DNA of 25,750 nucleotides from a virus: positions 1 through 25,750 of IMG/VR virus record IMGVR_UViG_3300046001_003209; one strand, 5' to 3'. Under the pieces are notes generated by a model that was given only the letters and a program-made list of their open reading frames with translations, ran no database searches and had not been told where the DNA came from. Shown one piece after another: positions 13,112-20,315 of this stretch; position 1 is the stretch's first letter; every line of letters begins with the position of its first letter. The translations under genes and the position numbers were made by a program.

Positions 13112-13528
13112 ATGGCAACCTGGACCCTCAAAACGCAACACAAAAAGAACGCAATTGAAAAACAGCATTGGTTTAAAGATAGTGTAGAAGTTATTCGTAT
13201 TGAAGGATACCGTTGGGGAACGTTCTTCTGCGAAAGCGACGATCAACCCAAAATTGATCTAGTCAATGAAGATGGTTATACCATTGGATGCGATGATTAT
13301 GAATGGGAACTTAGCAGTCTTGACGATGGATGTTGGGTTGAATGGGAATGGCCCGAGGGAATGACTGAAGAAGAACAAGATGAAATCACAGCCGCTTGGG
13401 AAGAAGATTACTTTGAAGGTCTAGAAGAATTGGGATGGGATTGTGATGAAACCGACTACATTCTTGAAGGTCCGTTAGAGTTGCTGGATCATGATGACAA
13501 TGTAGTTGCGCAAGGCCACCCAAGTTAA
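13112..13528 (+). CDS. Very acidic phage protein
   Basis: 138 aa, AAGGAG 7-12 nt before the ATG. By hand count 39 residues are Asp or Glu and 8 are Lys or Arg (net about -31). The N-terminus is mixed (WTLKTQHKKNAIEKQHWFKD, EGYRWGTFFCESDDQPKIDL); the rest is acidic with many Trp and Tyr (DDYEWELSSLDDGCWVEWEWPEG, EEEQDEITAAWEEDYFEGLEELGWD). I recall similar proteins in T4-like phages of aquatic bacteria, function unknown. Strong acidity raises the possibility of DNA mimicry, as in Ocr or Arn proteins, but length and sequence do not prove it. Confidence 0.75.
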   Translation: MATWTLKTQHKKNAIEKQHWFKDSVEVIRIEGYRWGTFFCESDDQPKIDLVNEDGYTIGCDDYEWELSSLDDGCWVEWEWPEGMTEEEQDEITAAWEEDYFEGLEELGWDCDETDYILEGPLELLDHDDNVVAQGHPS

Positions 13529-13530
13529 AA

Positions 13531-13559
13531 TTGACAACACTCGTAGTTCTTGCTATAAT
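13531..13559 (+). promoter_or_regulatory. Consensus sigma70 promoter P7 (TTGACA-17-TATAAT)
   Basis: Perfect hexamers: TTGACA at 13531-13536 and TATAAT at 13554-13559, 17-nt spacer, with TGC before the -10 (extended). It lacks the GGTTGACC block of P1-P6. Predicted start is near 13566, heading a structured leader of about 186 nt. Confidence 0.93.
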
Positions 13560-13565
13560 TACTAT

Positions 13566-13722
13566 GCATGGGTAGGGAGGTGGAGCTTTCTATTGGTGTC
13601 TGCAGGGTAATTCAATAACCCGGGCCTGTAGATATCCGTGGCAAATAGATGTAAGTCTCTGAGGATGCGACTAAGACCTCGATCAAACGATCAAAACCAG
13701 GCTGGTACCCTGGGAGTATGCC
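13566..13722 (+). ncRNA. Structured 5' leader or small RNA candidate
   Basis: The 223-nt gap 13529-13751 is the longest without a clear gene. After P7 the transcript can fold so that its ends meet: 13566-13570 with 13717-13721, and AGGG 13574-13577 with CCCT 13708-13711. Inside, a 7-bp stem with one G-U (13600-13606 with 13625-13631) encloses GGGTAATTCAATAACCC; near the 3' side CCAGG 13697-13701 can pair with CCTGG 13709-13713, partly competing with the closing stem. That competition is a switch-like feature. It is not a tRNA by eye and matches no riboswitch I know. Then AAAGGA leads into the ATG at 13752. It could be a regulatory leader or a small RNA; pairing is by hand only. Confidence 0.35.
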
Positions 13723-13751
13723 AAGAGGAATAATCTGGAAAGGATATGTAA

Positions 13752-14081
13752 ATGTCTGTTGAAGTTGAGATCTCTGCGTCGAGCATGTCTGAATCATTCA
13801 ATTCGCTTAAAGTAACGCCCCAACCCATGCACCGTATTTGGGTAGAGATCGGCAGTACCGAAGTTTGGTACAAAATCATTGCAGAAGCCAATCGTGAATT
13901 TGGTATTCGTGGCTGGCGTGGCCAATCAGGTGCTAAACGTCGGCTAGATCGCCAGGGTATGAGATGGCCCACCGAATCTAACACACCCCAACGTGTGTGG
14001 TTCGATGTACCTGACGAAAAGTTTGCCACTTGGATAGCTATAAAGTATGCGGTAACTGTGCTAGCACCACCCGGTAAATAA
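13752..14081 (+). CDS. Unknown protein behind the structured leader
   Basis: 109 aa. AAAGGA lies about 10 nt before the ATG. It begins with a Ser-rich acidic part (MSVEVEISASSMSESFNSL) and continues PQPMHRIWVEIGSTEVWYKIIAEANREFGIRGWRGQSGAKRRLDRQG, then VWFDVPDEKFATWIAIKYAVTVL. It looks like a small alpha/beta domain with a basic loop. No signal or membrane segment. It is the only gene here under a perfect consensus promoter and long leader, so it may be highly and conditionally expressed. Family not recognised. Confidence 0.7.
   Translation: MSVEVEISASSMSESFNSLKVTPQPMHRIWVEIGSTEVWYKIIAEANREFGIRGWRGQSGAKRRLDRQGMRWPTESNTPQRVWFDVPDEKFATWIAIKYAVTVLAPPGK
14073..14080 (+). promoter_or_regulatory. 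Possible late-type promoter (GGTAAATA)
   Basis: GGTAAATA keeps the TAAATA core of late promoters with two mismatches at the first positions. It ends 5 nt before the ATG at 14086, the same geometry as the late promoter at 25675. It overlaps the previous stop, so chance is possible. Confidence 0.3.
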
Positions 14082-14085
14082 TCTT

Positions 14086-15525
14086 ATGTTTCTTAGTCTT
14101 ATTACTTTAGCTGTGGCATTAGGCCTCAGCGCCATTGCTGCATATTATAGCATTGCAGGTCTTGCTACCATATTTGCCGCGGCCCTGGTGCCTATTATGA
14201 TCATGGGTTCTGTACTAGAACTGGCCAAGGTTGTGGTCACATTGTGGCTACACGAATATTGGTCACGCTGCCGTTGGTTGATGAAATTGTATCTAGTACC
14301 AGCTGTATGTATGTTAATGCTGATCACCAGCATGGGCATTTTTGGTTTCTTGAGCAAGGCACACAGTGATCAAAGCATGATATCGGGAGACGTGCAGGCC
14401 AAGATTGCAGTCTACGACGAAAAAATAAAAGTATCACAGGACAACATTGATGTTAATCGCAAAGCACTTAACCAACTCGATGAGGCGGTGGACCAAAGCA
14501 TGGCACGCTCGACAACAGAAACGGGTGCTGACAAAGCGGTGGCCATCCGTAAGTCGCAAGCGAAAGAAAGATCTAGACTACTGGCTGAAATTGCAGCCGA
14601 ACAGAAAACAATTAGTGCTCTTAGACAAGAACGAGCACCCATATCGGCTGAAGTACGCAAGATCGAAGCCGAAGTTGGCCCAATCAAATACATTGCAGCA
14701 TTGATATATGGGGACAATACAGATACCAATGTACTAGAACGTTCTGTGCGTTGGGTGATCATACTACTAGTTTGTGTGTTTGATCCATTGGCCATTATGA
14801 TGTTGTTGGCTGCTACAGAAAGTCTCAAGTGGGCTCGCAAACCAACAGCAACAGAAATTGATGAAGAAATACCCAAAACATCTTGGCCCAACACAGTTGC
14901 TGATACATCACCAGTTGATATCCAAAAACACCAAGCTAGTGATCCAACACTAGACCCTTGTTATAAATGTGGTACGCCAATGATACATGCCCCGGGTATT
15001 GGGCCATTCTGCCCCAACCGAGCGTGTGATGTACTTGACGGTCCGTTTTTGGATGATCAAGAACCCGTGCAGATCAAAGTTATTCTGCCCACAACACAAG
15101 TTGATGAAGACCATGATGAAAACGACAGCGTTGACCTTAAAAATGCCAAGGAACAATGGAAAGCGGATAATCCCAATGACACATTAAAACGCCATCGACG
15201 TTTGCTAGAAGTCGGCGTAATAGATCAACTGCCTTGGATGAAATATTTGCCCAAAGTTCCTGAGTCAGGTTTTGGTTCAGTATTGCCTGATAAAGGAAAC
15301 AAAGGTGATACATTTATATCCACCTCTGGCATTCCACATAGGCTATATAAACATAATGGATCTGCGTGGATCGGCATTGACACCACTCAGCAAAATAACT
15401 ACACTTACGATACAGCTTACATTGATCATCTGATTAAACAAATTGAACAAGGACTATATGATCCCGATCAGCTCAGTGACAGTGAACGTGACCAAATTGA
15501 ACAACGCATAACACAAACCAAATGA
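14086..15525 (+). CDS. Membrane protein with coiled coil and zinc ribbon (unknown)
   Basis: 479 aa. Layout: three N-terminal helices (about 1-22, 26-55, 67-89), a long charged coiled coil (about 100-200, [24 protein letters not shown] to [10 protein letters not shown]), a fourth membrane helix (about 221-243), a cytoplasmic linker, a C4 zinc-binding knot (C292, C295, C309, C314), an acidic linker and a C-terminal part with [27 protein letters not shown] recall similar 'coil-containing' membrane proteins in phages of aquatic bacteria. No Shine-Dalgarno is evident. It overlaps clpX by ATGA, so the two are probably co-translated, which suggests membrane-linked proteolysis or substrate handling. 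Function unknown. Confidence 0.75.
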   Translation: MFLSLITLAVALGLSAIAAYYSIAGLATIFAAALVPIMIMGSVLELAKVVVTLWLHEYWSRCRWLMKLYLVPAVCMLMLITSMGIFGFLSKAHSDQSMISGDVQAKIAVYDEKIKVSQDNIDVNRKALNQLDEAVDQSMARSTTETGADKAVAIRKSQAKERSRLLAEIAAEQKTISALRQERAPISAEVRKIEAEVGPIKYIAALIYGDNTDTNVLERSVRWVIILLVCVFDPLAIMMLLAATESLKWARKPTATEIDEEIPKTSWPNTVADTSPVDIQKHQASDPTLDPCYKCGTPMIHAPGIGPFCPNRACDVLDGPFLDDQEPVQIKVILPTTQVDEDHDENDSVDLKNAKEQWKADNPNDTLKRHRRLLEVGVIDQLPWMKYLPKVPESGFGSVLPDKGNKGDTFISTSGIPHRLYKHNGSAWIGIDTTQQNNYTYDTAYIDHLIKQIEQGLYDPDQLSDSERDQIEQRITQTK

Positions 15526-16724
15526 CCAAAGAAACACATACATCTTGCAGCTTTTGCGGCAAAAACAAAGATTCAGTGAAAAAACTAATTGTTGGGGAAT
15601 ACGCAGGCATCTGCAATGAGTGTGTGGATTTTTGTCAAGATCTACTCACTGATGAAGAAGCGCCCGCGGCACCTGCACAACCATCTGACAAGATGGATCC
15701 TGTTGCGTTAAAGAATTACCTAGACCAATACGTGATTGGACAAAATGCTGCCAAAATCATGTTGGCTGTGGCCATTGTAAATCATTACAAACGCATCAAT
15801 AAAACCACAACAGAGCCTGAACTAGACAAAGCCAATATCCTGATGTTAGGTCCCACTGGCTCGGGCAAGACCCTGCTGGCCAAAAGTGTGGCACGATATC
15901 TTGACGTACCGTTTGCTATTGCAGATGCCACAAGCATTACAGAAGCAGGTTACGTTGGCGACGATGTGGAGAGCTTGATCAGTAGACTGTATGCAGCATC
16001 CGGAAATGATGTGGCCAAAACACAGCAAGGTATTGTGTTTGTGGATGAAATTGACAAAATTTCTCGCAAAGGTGAAAGCACCAGCATCACACGGGATGTG
16101 TCCGGTGAAGGTGTACAGCAGGCCTTGTTAAAGATGGTCGAAGGTACTATCTGTCGCGTGAGTGCTGGCGGCGGACGCAAACACCCTGGTGGGGAAATGA
16201 TTGAAATTGACACCAAGAACATCTTGTTCATTGCAGGTGGGGCATTTGTGGGACTAGATGGCATTGTAAAGAACCGTGTGCAAGGCACAAGTATTGGATT
16301 CAATGCCCAAGTAAAGACAGACATAGACGCAGATCTAGCCATGACCACCCCAGATGATCTAGTAAAATTTGGAATGATTCCGGAGTTTGTTGGACGTTTT
16401 CCTAACTGGGTCAGTCTCAAAGAACTCAGCAAAGCAGACTTGATCCGTATTCTTACTGAAGTCAAGAACAACTACATTGAACAGTATCATTGGTTGTTCA
16501 AAGAAGATGGAGTGGAGTTGACATTCACAGAACCTGCGTTGGATCTTATTGCTGAACACACTCTGGTCAACAAAACTGGTGCTCGTGGATTGCATTCGGA
16601 ACTAGAGCGTACATTGATTCCGCACATGTTCAATCTACGTCGCTATGCCAACACAGGTATCAAGTGTGTGGAAATTGATCCTGCACAAGTGAACAAACCA
16701 ACTGCACTAACTGGTACAGATTGA
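15522..16724 (+). CDS. clpX: ClpX-type AAA+ unfoldase
   Basis: 400 aa (E. coli ClpX 424). Uses ATP to unfold proteins and feed them to ClpP. The N-terminal zinc domain has C9, C12, C31, C34 (C-x2-C-x18-C-x2-C). Walker A GPTGSGKT is at 110-117, Walker B VFVDEID at 172-178, pore loop GYVG at 143-146, RKH loop at 219-221, and the ClpP-docking IGF at 258-260. IPEFVGR provides the arginine region and KTGARGL sensor 2. All functional motifs appear intact, so it should assemble and dock on ClpP. No clpP is in the window, so host ClpP is the likely partner. It overlaps the membrane protein gene upstream (ATGA) and is near hsp20 and clpS. Confidence 0.96.
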   Translation: MTKETHTSCSFCGKNKDSVKKLIVGEYAGICNECVDFCQDLLTDEEAPAAPAQPSDKMDPVALKNYLDQYVIGQNAAKIMLAVAIVNHYKRINKTTTEPELDKANILMLGPTGSGKTLLAKSVARYLDVPFAIADATSITEAGYVGDDVESLISRLYAASGNDVAKTQQGIVFVDEIDKISRKGESTSITRDVSGEGVQQALLKMVEGTICRVSAGGGRKHPGGEMIEIDTKNILFIAGGAFVGLDGIVKNRVQGTSIGFNAQVKTDIDADLAMTTPDDLVKFGMIPEFVGRFPNWVSLKELSKADLIRILTEVKNNYIEQYHWLFKEDGVELTFTEPALDLIAEHTLVNKTGARGLHSELERTLIPHMFNLRRYANTGIKCVEIDPAQVNKPTALTGTD

Positions 16725-16728
16725 TAGT

Positions 16729-16965
16729 ATGTATATCGCATTTGATCGTGTGCAATCCCTTGCTTGGAATCACTTAGATCAAGCATTGGCACAGTGGCAA
16801 GAAAAATACGATATACCTTTCCAAACCAAAACAGTCAAGAATGTTACCCGTGTGGTATTTGCGTCCGACGAACTTTATAGTTTTTTTGCTCTAAGCTGGA
16901 ATCCAGAATGGGCATATCTCAAAACATATCGAGTAGTTGAGCCAATGAAACTTGACGGCCACTGA
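16729..16965 (+). CDS. Small unknown protein after clpX
   Basis: 78 aa, beginning 4 nt after the clpX stop, with no clear Shine-Dalgarno, so translation may depend on clpX. Sequence YIAFDRVQSLAWNHLDQALAQWQEKYDIPFQTKTVKNVTRVVFASDELYSFFALSW is Trp/Tyr-rich with alpha then beta character. No motif. It could be a ClpX adaptor by position, which is speculation. It ends 9 nt before a late promoter. Confidence 0.65.
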   Translation: MYIAFDRVQSLAWNHLDQALAQWQEKYDIPFQTKTVKNVTRVVFASDELYSFFALSWNPEWAYLKTYRVVEPMKLDGH

Positions 16966-16974
16966 GATTTCTTG

Positions 16975-16982
16975 TATAAATA
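16975..16982 (+). promoter_or_regulatory. T4-type late promoter for hsp20 (TATAAATA)
   Basis: Exact TATAAATA in the 84-nt gap before hsp20. Predicted start near 16988, which places a hairpin (16987-17012) at the 5' end of the message. Confidence 0.75.
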
Positions 16983-16986
16983 CATT

Positions 16987-17012
16987 TGTAGATGCCCATG
17001 GTGGGGTCTACA
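16987..17012 (+). other. Hairpin at the 5' end of the hsp20 message
   Basis: TGTAGA 16987-16992 pairs with TCTACA 17007-17012; inside, CCCA 16995-16998 pairs with TGGG 17002-17005 around a 3-nt loop. It begins at the predicted late start. It does not cover the Shine-Dalgarno (AAAGGAG at 17036-17042), so a thermometer role is not supported; protection of the 5' end is possible. Confidence 0.5.
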
Positions 17013-17049
17013 TTATTCAGTCATACTTGCTTATTAAAGGAGAAACAAC

Positions 17050-17496
17050 ATGACAAAAACTCTACATCTTCGTAGTTTCGATATCCCCGCATTCAACAAA
17101 TTTGGAATTGGTTTTGACAATCTGTTTGACGATCTAATGCGTGTAACACAAACTCAAAGCTCAACCAACTATCCTCCACACAATGTGATTAAAACTGGTG
17201 ACGACACAGTCACAATTGAAGTTGCAGTGGCAGGATTTTCTGAAGGCGAAATTGATATCAGTTTGGACCAGCGATTGCTTACCGTAACTGGTAACAAAAA
17301 GCGCGATGACAGCGTTGAGTATGAATATCTACACCGTGGTATTTCTAGCCGTGAGTTCAAGCAAACATTTCCGCTTGCCGAACACGTGGAAGTCAATGGT
17401 GCAGCTATCAAAGATGGTATCTTGACTGTACACCTGGAGCGTAAAGTTCCTGAATCAGCCAAGCCGAAGAGTATTGCAATCGCATACACTTCGTAA
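17050..17496 (+). CDS. hsp20: Small heat-shock protein (Hsp20/IbpA family)
   Basis: 148 aa. An ATP-independent holdase that keeps unfolding proteins soluble. The alpha-crystallin domain spans about 43-132: PPHNVIKTGDDTVTIEVAVAGF, LTVTGNKK, YLHRGISSREFKQTFPLAEHVEV and DGILTVHLERK. The C-terminal IAI at 142-144 is the I-x-I motif that links subunits into oligomers. YLHRGIS-x-R-x-F is IbpA-like. AAAGGAG sits 7-13 nt before the ATG. A late promoter precedes it. Hsp20 genes are known from T4-like cyanophages, where they are thought to help particle protein folding. Call is strong. Confidence 0.95.
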   Translation: MTKTLHLRSFDIPAFNKFGIGFDNLFDDLMRVTQTQSSTNYPPHNVIKTGDDTVTIEVAVAGFSEGEIDISLDQRLLTVTGNKKRDDSVEYEYLHRGISSREFKQTFPLAEHVEVNGAAIKDGILTVHLERKVPESAKPKSIAIAYTS

Positions 17497-17504
17497 TATA
17501 ATTG

Positions 17505-17512
17505 TGTAAATA
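17505..17512 (+). promoter_or_regulatory. Possible late promoter for clpS (TGTAAATA)
   Basis: One mismatch from TATAAATA, in the 55-nt gap before clpS, 9 nt after the hsp20 stop. A hairpin follows at the predicted start. Confidence 0.45.
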
Positions 17513-17513
17513 C

Positions 17514-17537
17514 AGTGGCAGGAATCACCCTGCCACT
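17514..17537 (+). other. Hairpin between hsp20 and clpS
   Basis: AGTGGCAGG 17514-17522 pairs perfectly with CCTGCCACT 17529-17537 around a 6-nt loop. There is no T run, so it is not a standard terminator. It sits at the predicted 5' end of a clpS message and echoes the hsp20 leader hairpin. Confidence 0.65.
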
Positions 17538-17551
17538 CCAAGAGGAATCAT

Positions 17552-17860
17552 ATGTCAAACGCAGAAGCAGCAACCATTACCCGAACTAAAAAAGCCATCA
17601 AAGAGCCGCCTCTTTATCGTGTGATTTATATTAATGATAACACTACTACTATGGAATTTGTAGTAGAAAGTCTAGTAGAGTTTTTTGACTATACCATTGA
17701 CACAGCTACACAGTTGACAGTGAGCATACATGAAAATGGTCAAGCTATTGTAGCAGTATTGCCGTTTGAAATTGCTGAGCAAAAAAAGTATGAAGTAAAC
17801 GAAAGCGCACGTGAGCAAGATTTTCCTTTGCAAATCAAGCTAGAGCCTGATTCTAAATAA
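17552..17860 (+). CDS. clpS: ClpS adaptor (N-degron recognition)
   Basis: 102 aa. ClpS binds proteins with destabilising N-terminal residues and hands them to ClpAP. Core PPLYRVIYINDNTTTMEFVVESL carries N28-D29 and M34, and IHENG carries H60; these match the E. coli N34/D35/M40/H66 pocket. AEQKKYEVNESAREQDFPL matches the family end. An unstructured N-terminal tail of about 17 residues is kept. GAGGAA lies about 8 nt before the ATG. The usual partner is ClpA, not ClpX; only ClpX is seen here, so host ClpA is the expected partner. The clpX-hsp20-clpS grouping is discussed in the findings. Stop codon is 1 nt from the convergent gene's stop. Confidence 0.93.
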   Translation: MSNAEAATITRTKKAIKEPPLYRVIYINDNTTTMEFVVESLVEFFDYTIDTATQLTVSIHENGQAIVAVLPFEIAEQKKYEVNESAREQDFPLQIKLEPDSK

Positions 17861-17861
17861 A

Positions 17862-18665
17862 TTAAGTTTTTATTTCTATGCGTTTGGGAAAGTAAACATC
17901 TTGCCGATAAGATGTGTCGCCGCGCCCTCGGCAATTGTTTACAAATCTTATACCTTCTATAGTTTTGTCCACATTACCATGATAGTGGCCAAAGCACCAG
18001 GTGTTTATTTTGCGTTCAGTATCATTGGTATGCACTAGATGCATGAGTCTATTGCCCATGTGATTAAACTGTGTGGTATTTGCTAATTCTATATCATGTT
18101 GTATCAAATGCGCACCAGGCACAGTATGTGTTACAATCACAATCTTTTTTACATCATTGTGTGTTTGTAATCGTTGTACACTGTTGACCAAATAAGCTAC
18201 ATCACGTCTGGACATGTCACTAATTTCTTCAGGATTTATTTTAAATCCAGGCATTTTCTTGGCGTACCAATCGGTCATGTGTTGTTTACAATCGTCTCTG
18301 TTGATATTTTCATCTAGATCGTATCCCCACCATCCATTAGTACCCAATATAGCCACACCGTCAATTACAACCACATTGTCTTGAAGATATGTGACTCGAT
18401 GTAGTCGATTAATACTGCGAGCTAATTCTTGATAGCTTTGACCTATTCTGTGATAGTTATAGGTATGCTCGTCATTACCGTCTATGTAAAACACAGCCGC
18501 ATAACAATTGGCCAGATGTTTCAAACAGTTTCTCACTATTCTAGGATCTGAACTTATGTCTCCAGCTACTACACACACCGGGCTAGTAGGTTGCCCGGAC
18601 CAATCAAATTCCCCGGGCCATGTTTCCAGATGTAGATCTGAAATTAAATCAAATGTCATGCTCAT
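17862..18665 (-). CDS. Metallophosphoesterase
   Basis: 267 aa on the minus strand, tail to tail with clpS. Calcineurin-type motifs in order: D-x-H (D10, H12 in ISDLHLE), GD (35-36, VVAGDIS), GNDEH (63-67), TH (H180, IVTHTVPGAH) and GHYHG (226-230). Such enzymes cleave phosphate esters, from nucleotides to proteins, with two metal ions. The usual GNH(D/E) reads GND here, so the proton-donor His is replaced by Asp, with a His two residues later; activity could be altered. No Shine-Dalgarno is seen; a TTTAAATA late-like octamer (18679-18672) ends 6 nt before the ATG, so the message may be leaderless. Substrate unknown. Confidence 0.85.
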   Translation of the reverse strand: MSMTFDLISDLHLETWPGEFDWSGQPTSPVCVVAGDISSDPRIVRNCLKHLANCYAAVFYIDGNDEHTYNYHRIGQSYQELARSINRLHRVTYLQDNVVVIDGVAILGTNGWWGYDLDENINRDDCKQHMTDWYAKKMPGFKINPEEISDMSRRDVAYLVNSVQRLQTHNDVKKIVIVTHTVPGAHLIQHDIELANTTQFNHMGNRLMHLVHTNDTERKINTWCFGHYHGNVDKTIEGIRFVNNCRGRGDTSYRQDVYFPKRIEIKT

Positions 18666-18671
18666 GATACA

Positions 18672-18679
18672 TATTTAAA
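18672..18679 (-). promoter_or_regulatory. Possible late promoter of the metallophosphoesterase gene (TTTAAATA)
   Basis: One mismatch from TATAAATA, in the 24-nt divergent gap. Predicted start at about 18666, next to the ATG at 18665. Confidence 0.4.
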
Positions 18680-18689
18680 AGGATTACAC

Positions 18690-19043
18690 ATGAACATAAT
18701 ATTTGGCGACCTGGCAGCACAACAAGCCCGAGAAAAATACATAGTATTAGAACTAGACACATTTCAAGTGGATCAACAACTGACCACTACCTACGCACTG
18801 GTTGAACGAGTAACATTGATGGAAATGCTTAGTTTGAACACATTCAAAGAATTGCACAGTAATCTATTAAAAGAGTATCGCAAGCGCAATTGGAAATATT
18901 GTGAAGATGCTGTGGAGCATCTTCGAGGCAAATGGAATGGCGAACTTGACACTTTTTATAATGTGTTAATTGAACGTATTCAAGATCTAAAGACCCAGAC
19001 CCTCGGGGACGACTGGACTGGGGTTATTCTGCGATTTTCGTAA
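18690..19043 (+). CDS. Conserved phage protein, MNIIFGD type
   Basis: 117 aa. AAGGA lies about 8-12 nt before the ATG. Starts NIIFGDLAAQQAREKYIVLELDTF, then TTYALVERVTLMEM and LHSNLLKEYRKRNWKYCEDAVEHLRGKWNGELDTFYNVLIERIQDL. I recall this layout (IFGD, VLELDTF, HSxLxxxYxxRxWxYCxxAxxxLxGKWxGELDxFY) from many T4-like phages of aquatic bacteria, without known function. It is divergent from the metallophosphoesterase and its 3' end overlaps the minus-strand glycosyltransferase by 57 nt. Confidence 0.75.
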   Translation: MNIIFGDLAAQQAREKYIVLELDTFQVDQQLTTTYALVERVTLMEMLSLNTFKELHSNLLKEYRKRNWKYCEDAVEHLRGKWNGELDTFYNVLIERIQDLKTQTLGDDWTGVILRFS

Positions 19044-20315
19044 TCTATGTTTTCTTAATTCGCGAATGGTATTCTTATCTAAGTCAGATTTAAATATAAG
19101 TTGTCTTGTGCGTCTTAAAATCTTCCGCCATCTCCACCAGGTGTCACCACGGTTTTCAAGACAGAATTCTACTGCGCCATTGAGATTTGTTTGTAATTCA
19201 ACCCTAACTTGATTTACAAATGAATCGCTGAAAAAATGTTGTTTATTATATGCAGTAATGTCATTGATTTCTCTCCAATCTGCCTCAGTCAGTTGTTGTA
19301 TGTTTTGCATGAGCTGAACAACCATTTCTAATCGTTTAACAGTATCGGTTTGTTGATCATAACTTTCATCAAACACAGAATCAAATGTCTTAAATCCATA
19401 ACTTCTAAGATATGCCAGTGATCCAGGGCCCGCTACTAGCACAAACGGGTGTGCGCAGGCAATGGGTCTGAATATCTTTTCTGTCAGATGAATCTTATCA
19501 TCTACTACTGTTTCTAACACCACACTGATAGCAGTGGCATTTATGTCAGTTACATCGTAGTCAGCACTAGCGTTTGGGCTGACATTGTTGTCGGGTATAA
19601 TCTCAAGACGTTTTGTATCAATGGCAAATCTTGAATCTTTGGCAACATAATCTTTAAGATGCACACCTTGATTGTTTACGTGTTGAGTGCTGATGTTACA
19701 GTCATTGATTAAATCGGCGTTTACTAATAAATCAAGAAATTTTAATCTATATTCACGACGTGGCATCCAGTCTCTGCAATACACAAGAAAAGTTTTTTGT
19801 ATTTTTTTCTGAGTCAGTCTCTTATCGTGTTGGGCAAATCTGTACCAATCTCTGGCAATCATGGCATGACTCCAATAGTAAACTGGAACAAATCCCACAT
19901 GCGAAAACTGCTCAACATCCAAACTATTCTTTTCACTATGTAACAGTATAAACCAATCATTATGACCAATGGCCGCTCTGAGCCAATTTGGATTAAACTT
20001 AGGAAATGACGATAAATGAGAATAAAATTCTATTAGAATATTTAACTCATTTCTGTTACAACCTCTATGTAATAACAACTGTTTGATTCGATCAAGATCA
20101 AAATTAAATTTATGGTCGTTGAAATTTAATGGTTCCTGGTCATGGCAAATAACCACTGGCGCTATGTCTAATAGATATGTTATGGCTGGATAGTTTTCAA
20201 ACTGAGTTAGATTAAAAATATCTTTGCTGCCATGTGGACGGAATACATAAAGTATCATTGGATGTTGTACTAGGCCTTGCACCCAATGATAAAGATTATC
20301 TAAAGGAATATTCAT
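18987..20315 (-). CDS. Glycosyltransferase-like protein
   Basis: 442 aa from the minus-strand ATG at 20315, which I prefer because MNIPLDNLYHWVQGL looks like a natural start; an ATG at 20387 would add 24 residues and run 72 nt into the divergent gene. The C-terminal third has VLETVVDDKIHLTEKIFRPIACAHPFVLVAGPGSLAYLRSYGFKTF followed by DESYD, a signature I recall from glycosyltransferase-like proteins of phages and giant viruses (E-K-x-x-x-P-x-x-x-x-x-P-F-V-L, like GT10 donor-site regions). A basic, Trp-rich tail ends the protein. No Shine-Dalgarno is visible. Two hand-counted 60-nt lines are about 30% GC, below neighbouring genes. Acceptor and donor unknown; it may glycosylate the host surface, DNA or particle. 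Confidence 0.65.
   Translation of the reverse strand: MNIPLDNLYHWVQGLVQHPMILYVFRPHGSKDIFNLTQFENYPAITYLLDIAPVVICHDQEPLNFNDHKFNFDLDRIKQLLLHRGCNRNELNILIEFYSHLSSFPKFNPNWLRAAIGHNDWFILLHSEKNSLDVEQFSHVGFVPVYYWSHAMIARDWYRFAQHDKRLTQKKIQKTFLVYCRDWMPRREYRLKFLDLLVNADLINDCNISTQHVNNQGVHLKDYVAKDSRFAIDTKRLEIIPDNNVSPNASADYDVTDINATAISVVLETVVDDKIHLTEKIFRPIACAHPFVLVAGPGSLAYLRSYGFKTFDSVFDESYDQQTDTVKRLEMVVQLMQNIQQLTEADWREINDITAYNKQHFFSDSFVNQVRVELQTNLNGAVEFCLENRGDTWWRWRKILRRTRQLIFKSDLDKNTIRELRKHRLRKSQNNPSPVVPEGLGL

Noticed and set aside
13568-13618. 16-codon leader peptide (ATG at 13568)
   Set aside because: No Shine-Dalgarno and it starts 2 nt from the predicted start; the RNA structure explains the region equally well.
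13531-13751. tRNA in the gene-free gap
   Set aside because: GGGTAATTCAATAACCC resembles a T-arm but has no proper loop, no matching acceptor or anticodon arms and no CCA context.
14412-14894. 160-aa frame on the minus strand
   Set aside because: Antisense to the coiled-coil region of the 479-aa protein; composition mirrors it.
15950-16471. 173-aa frame on the minus strand
   Set aside because: Antisense to the most conserved part of ClpX, with no start signals.
16987-17049. RNA thermometer controlling hsp20
   Set aside because: The hairpin does not include the Shine-Dalgarno or ATG, so temperature-dependent masking is not supported.
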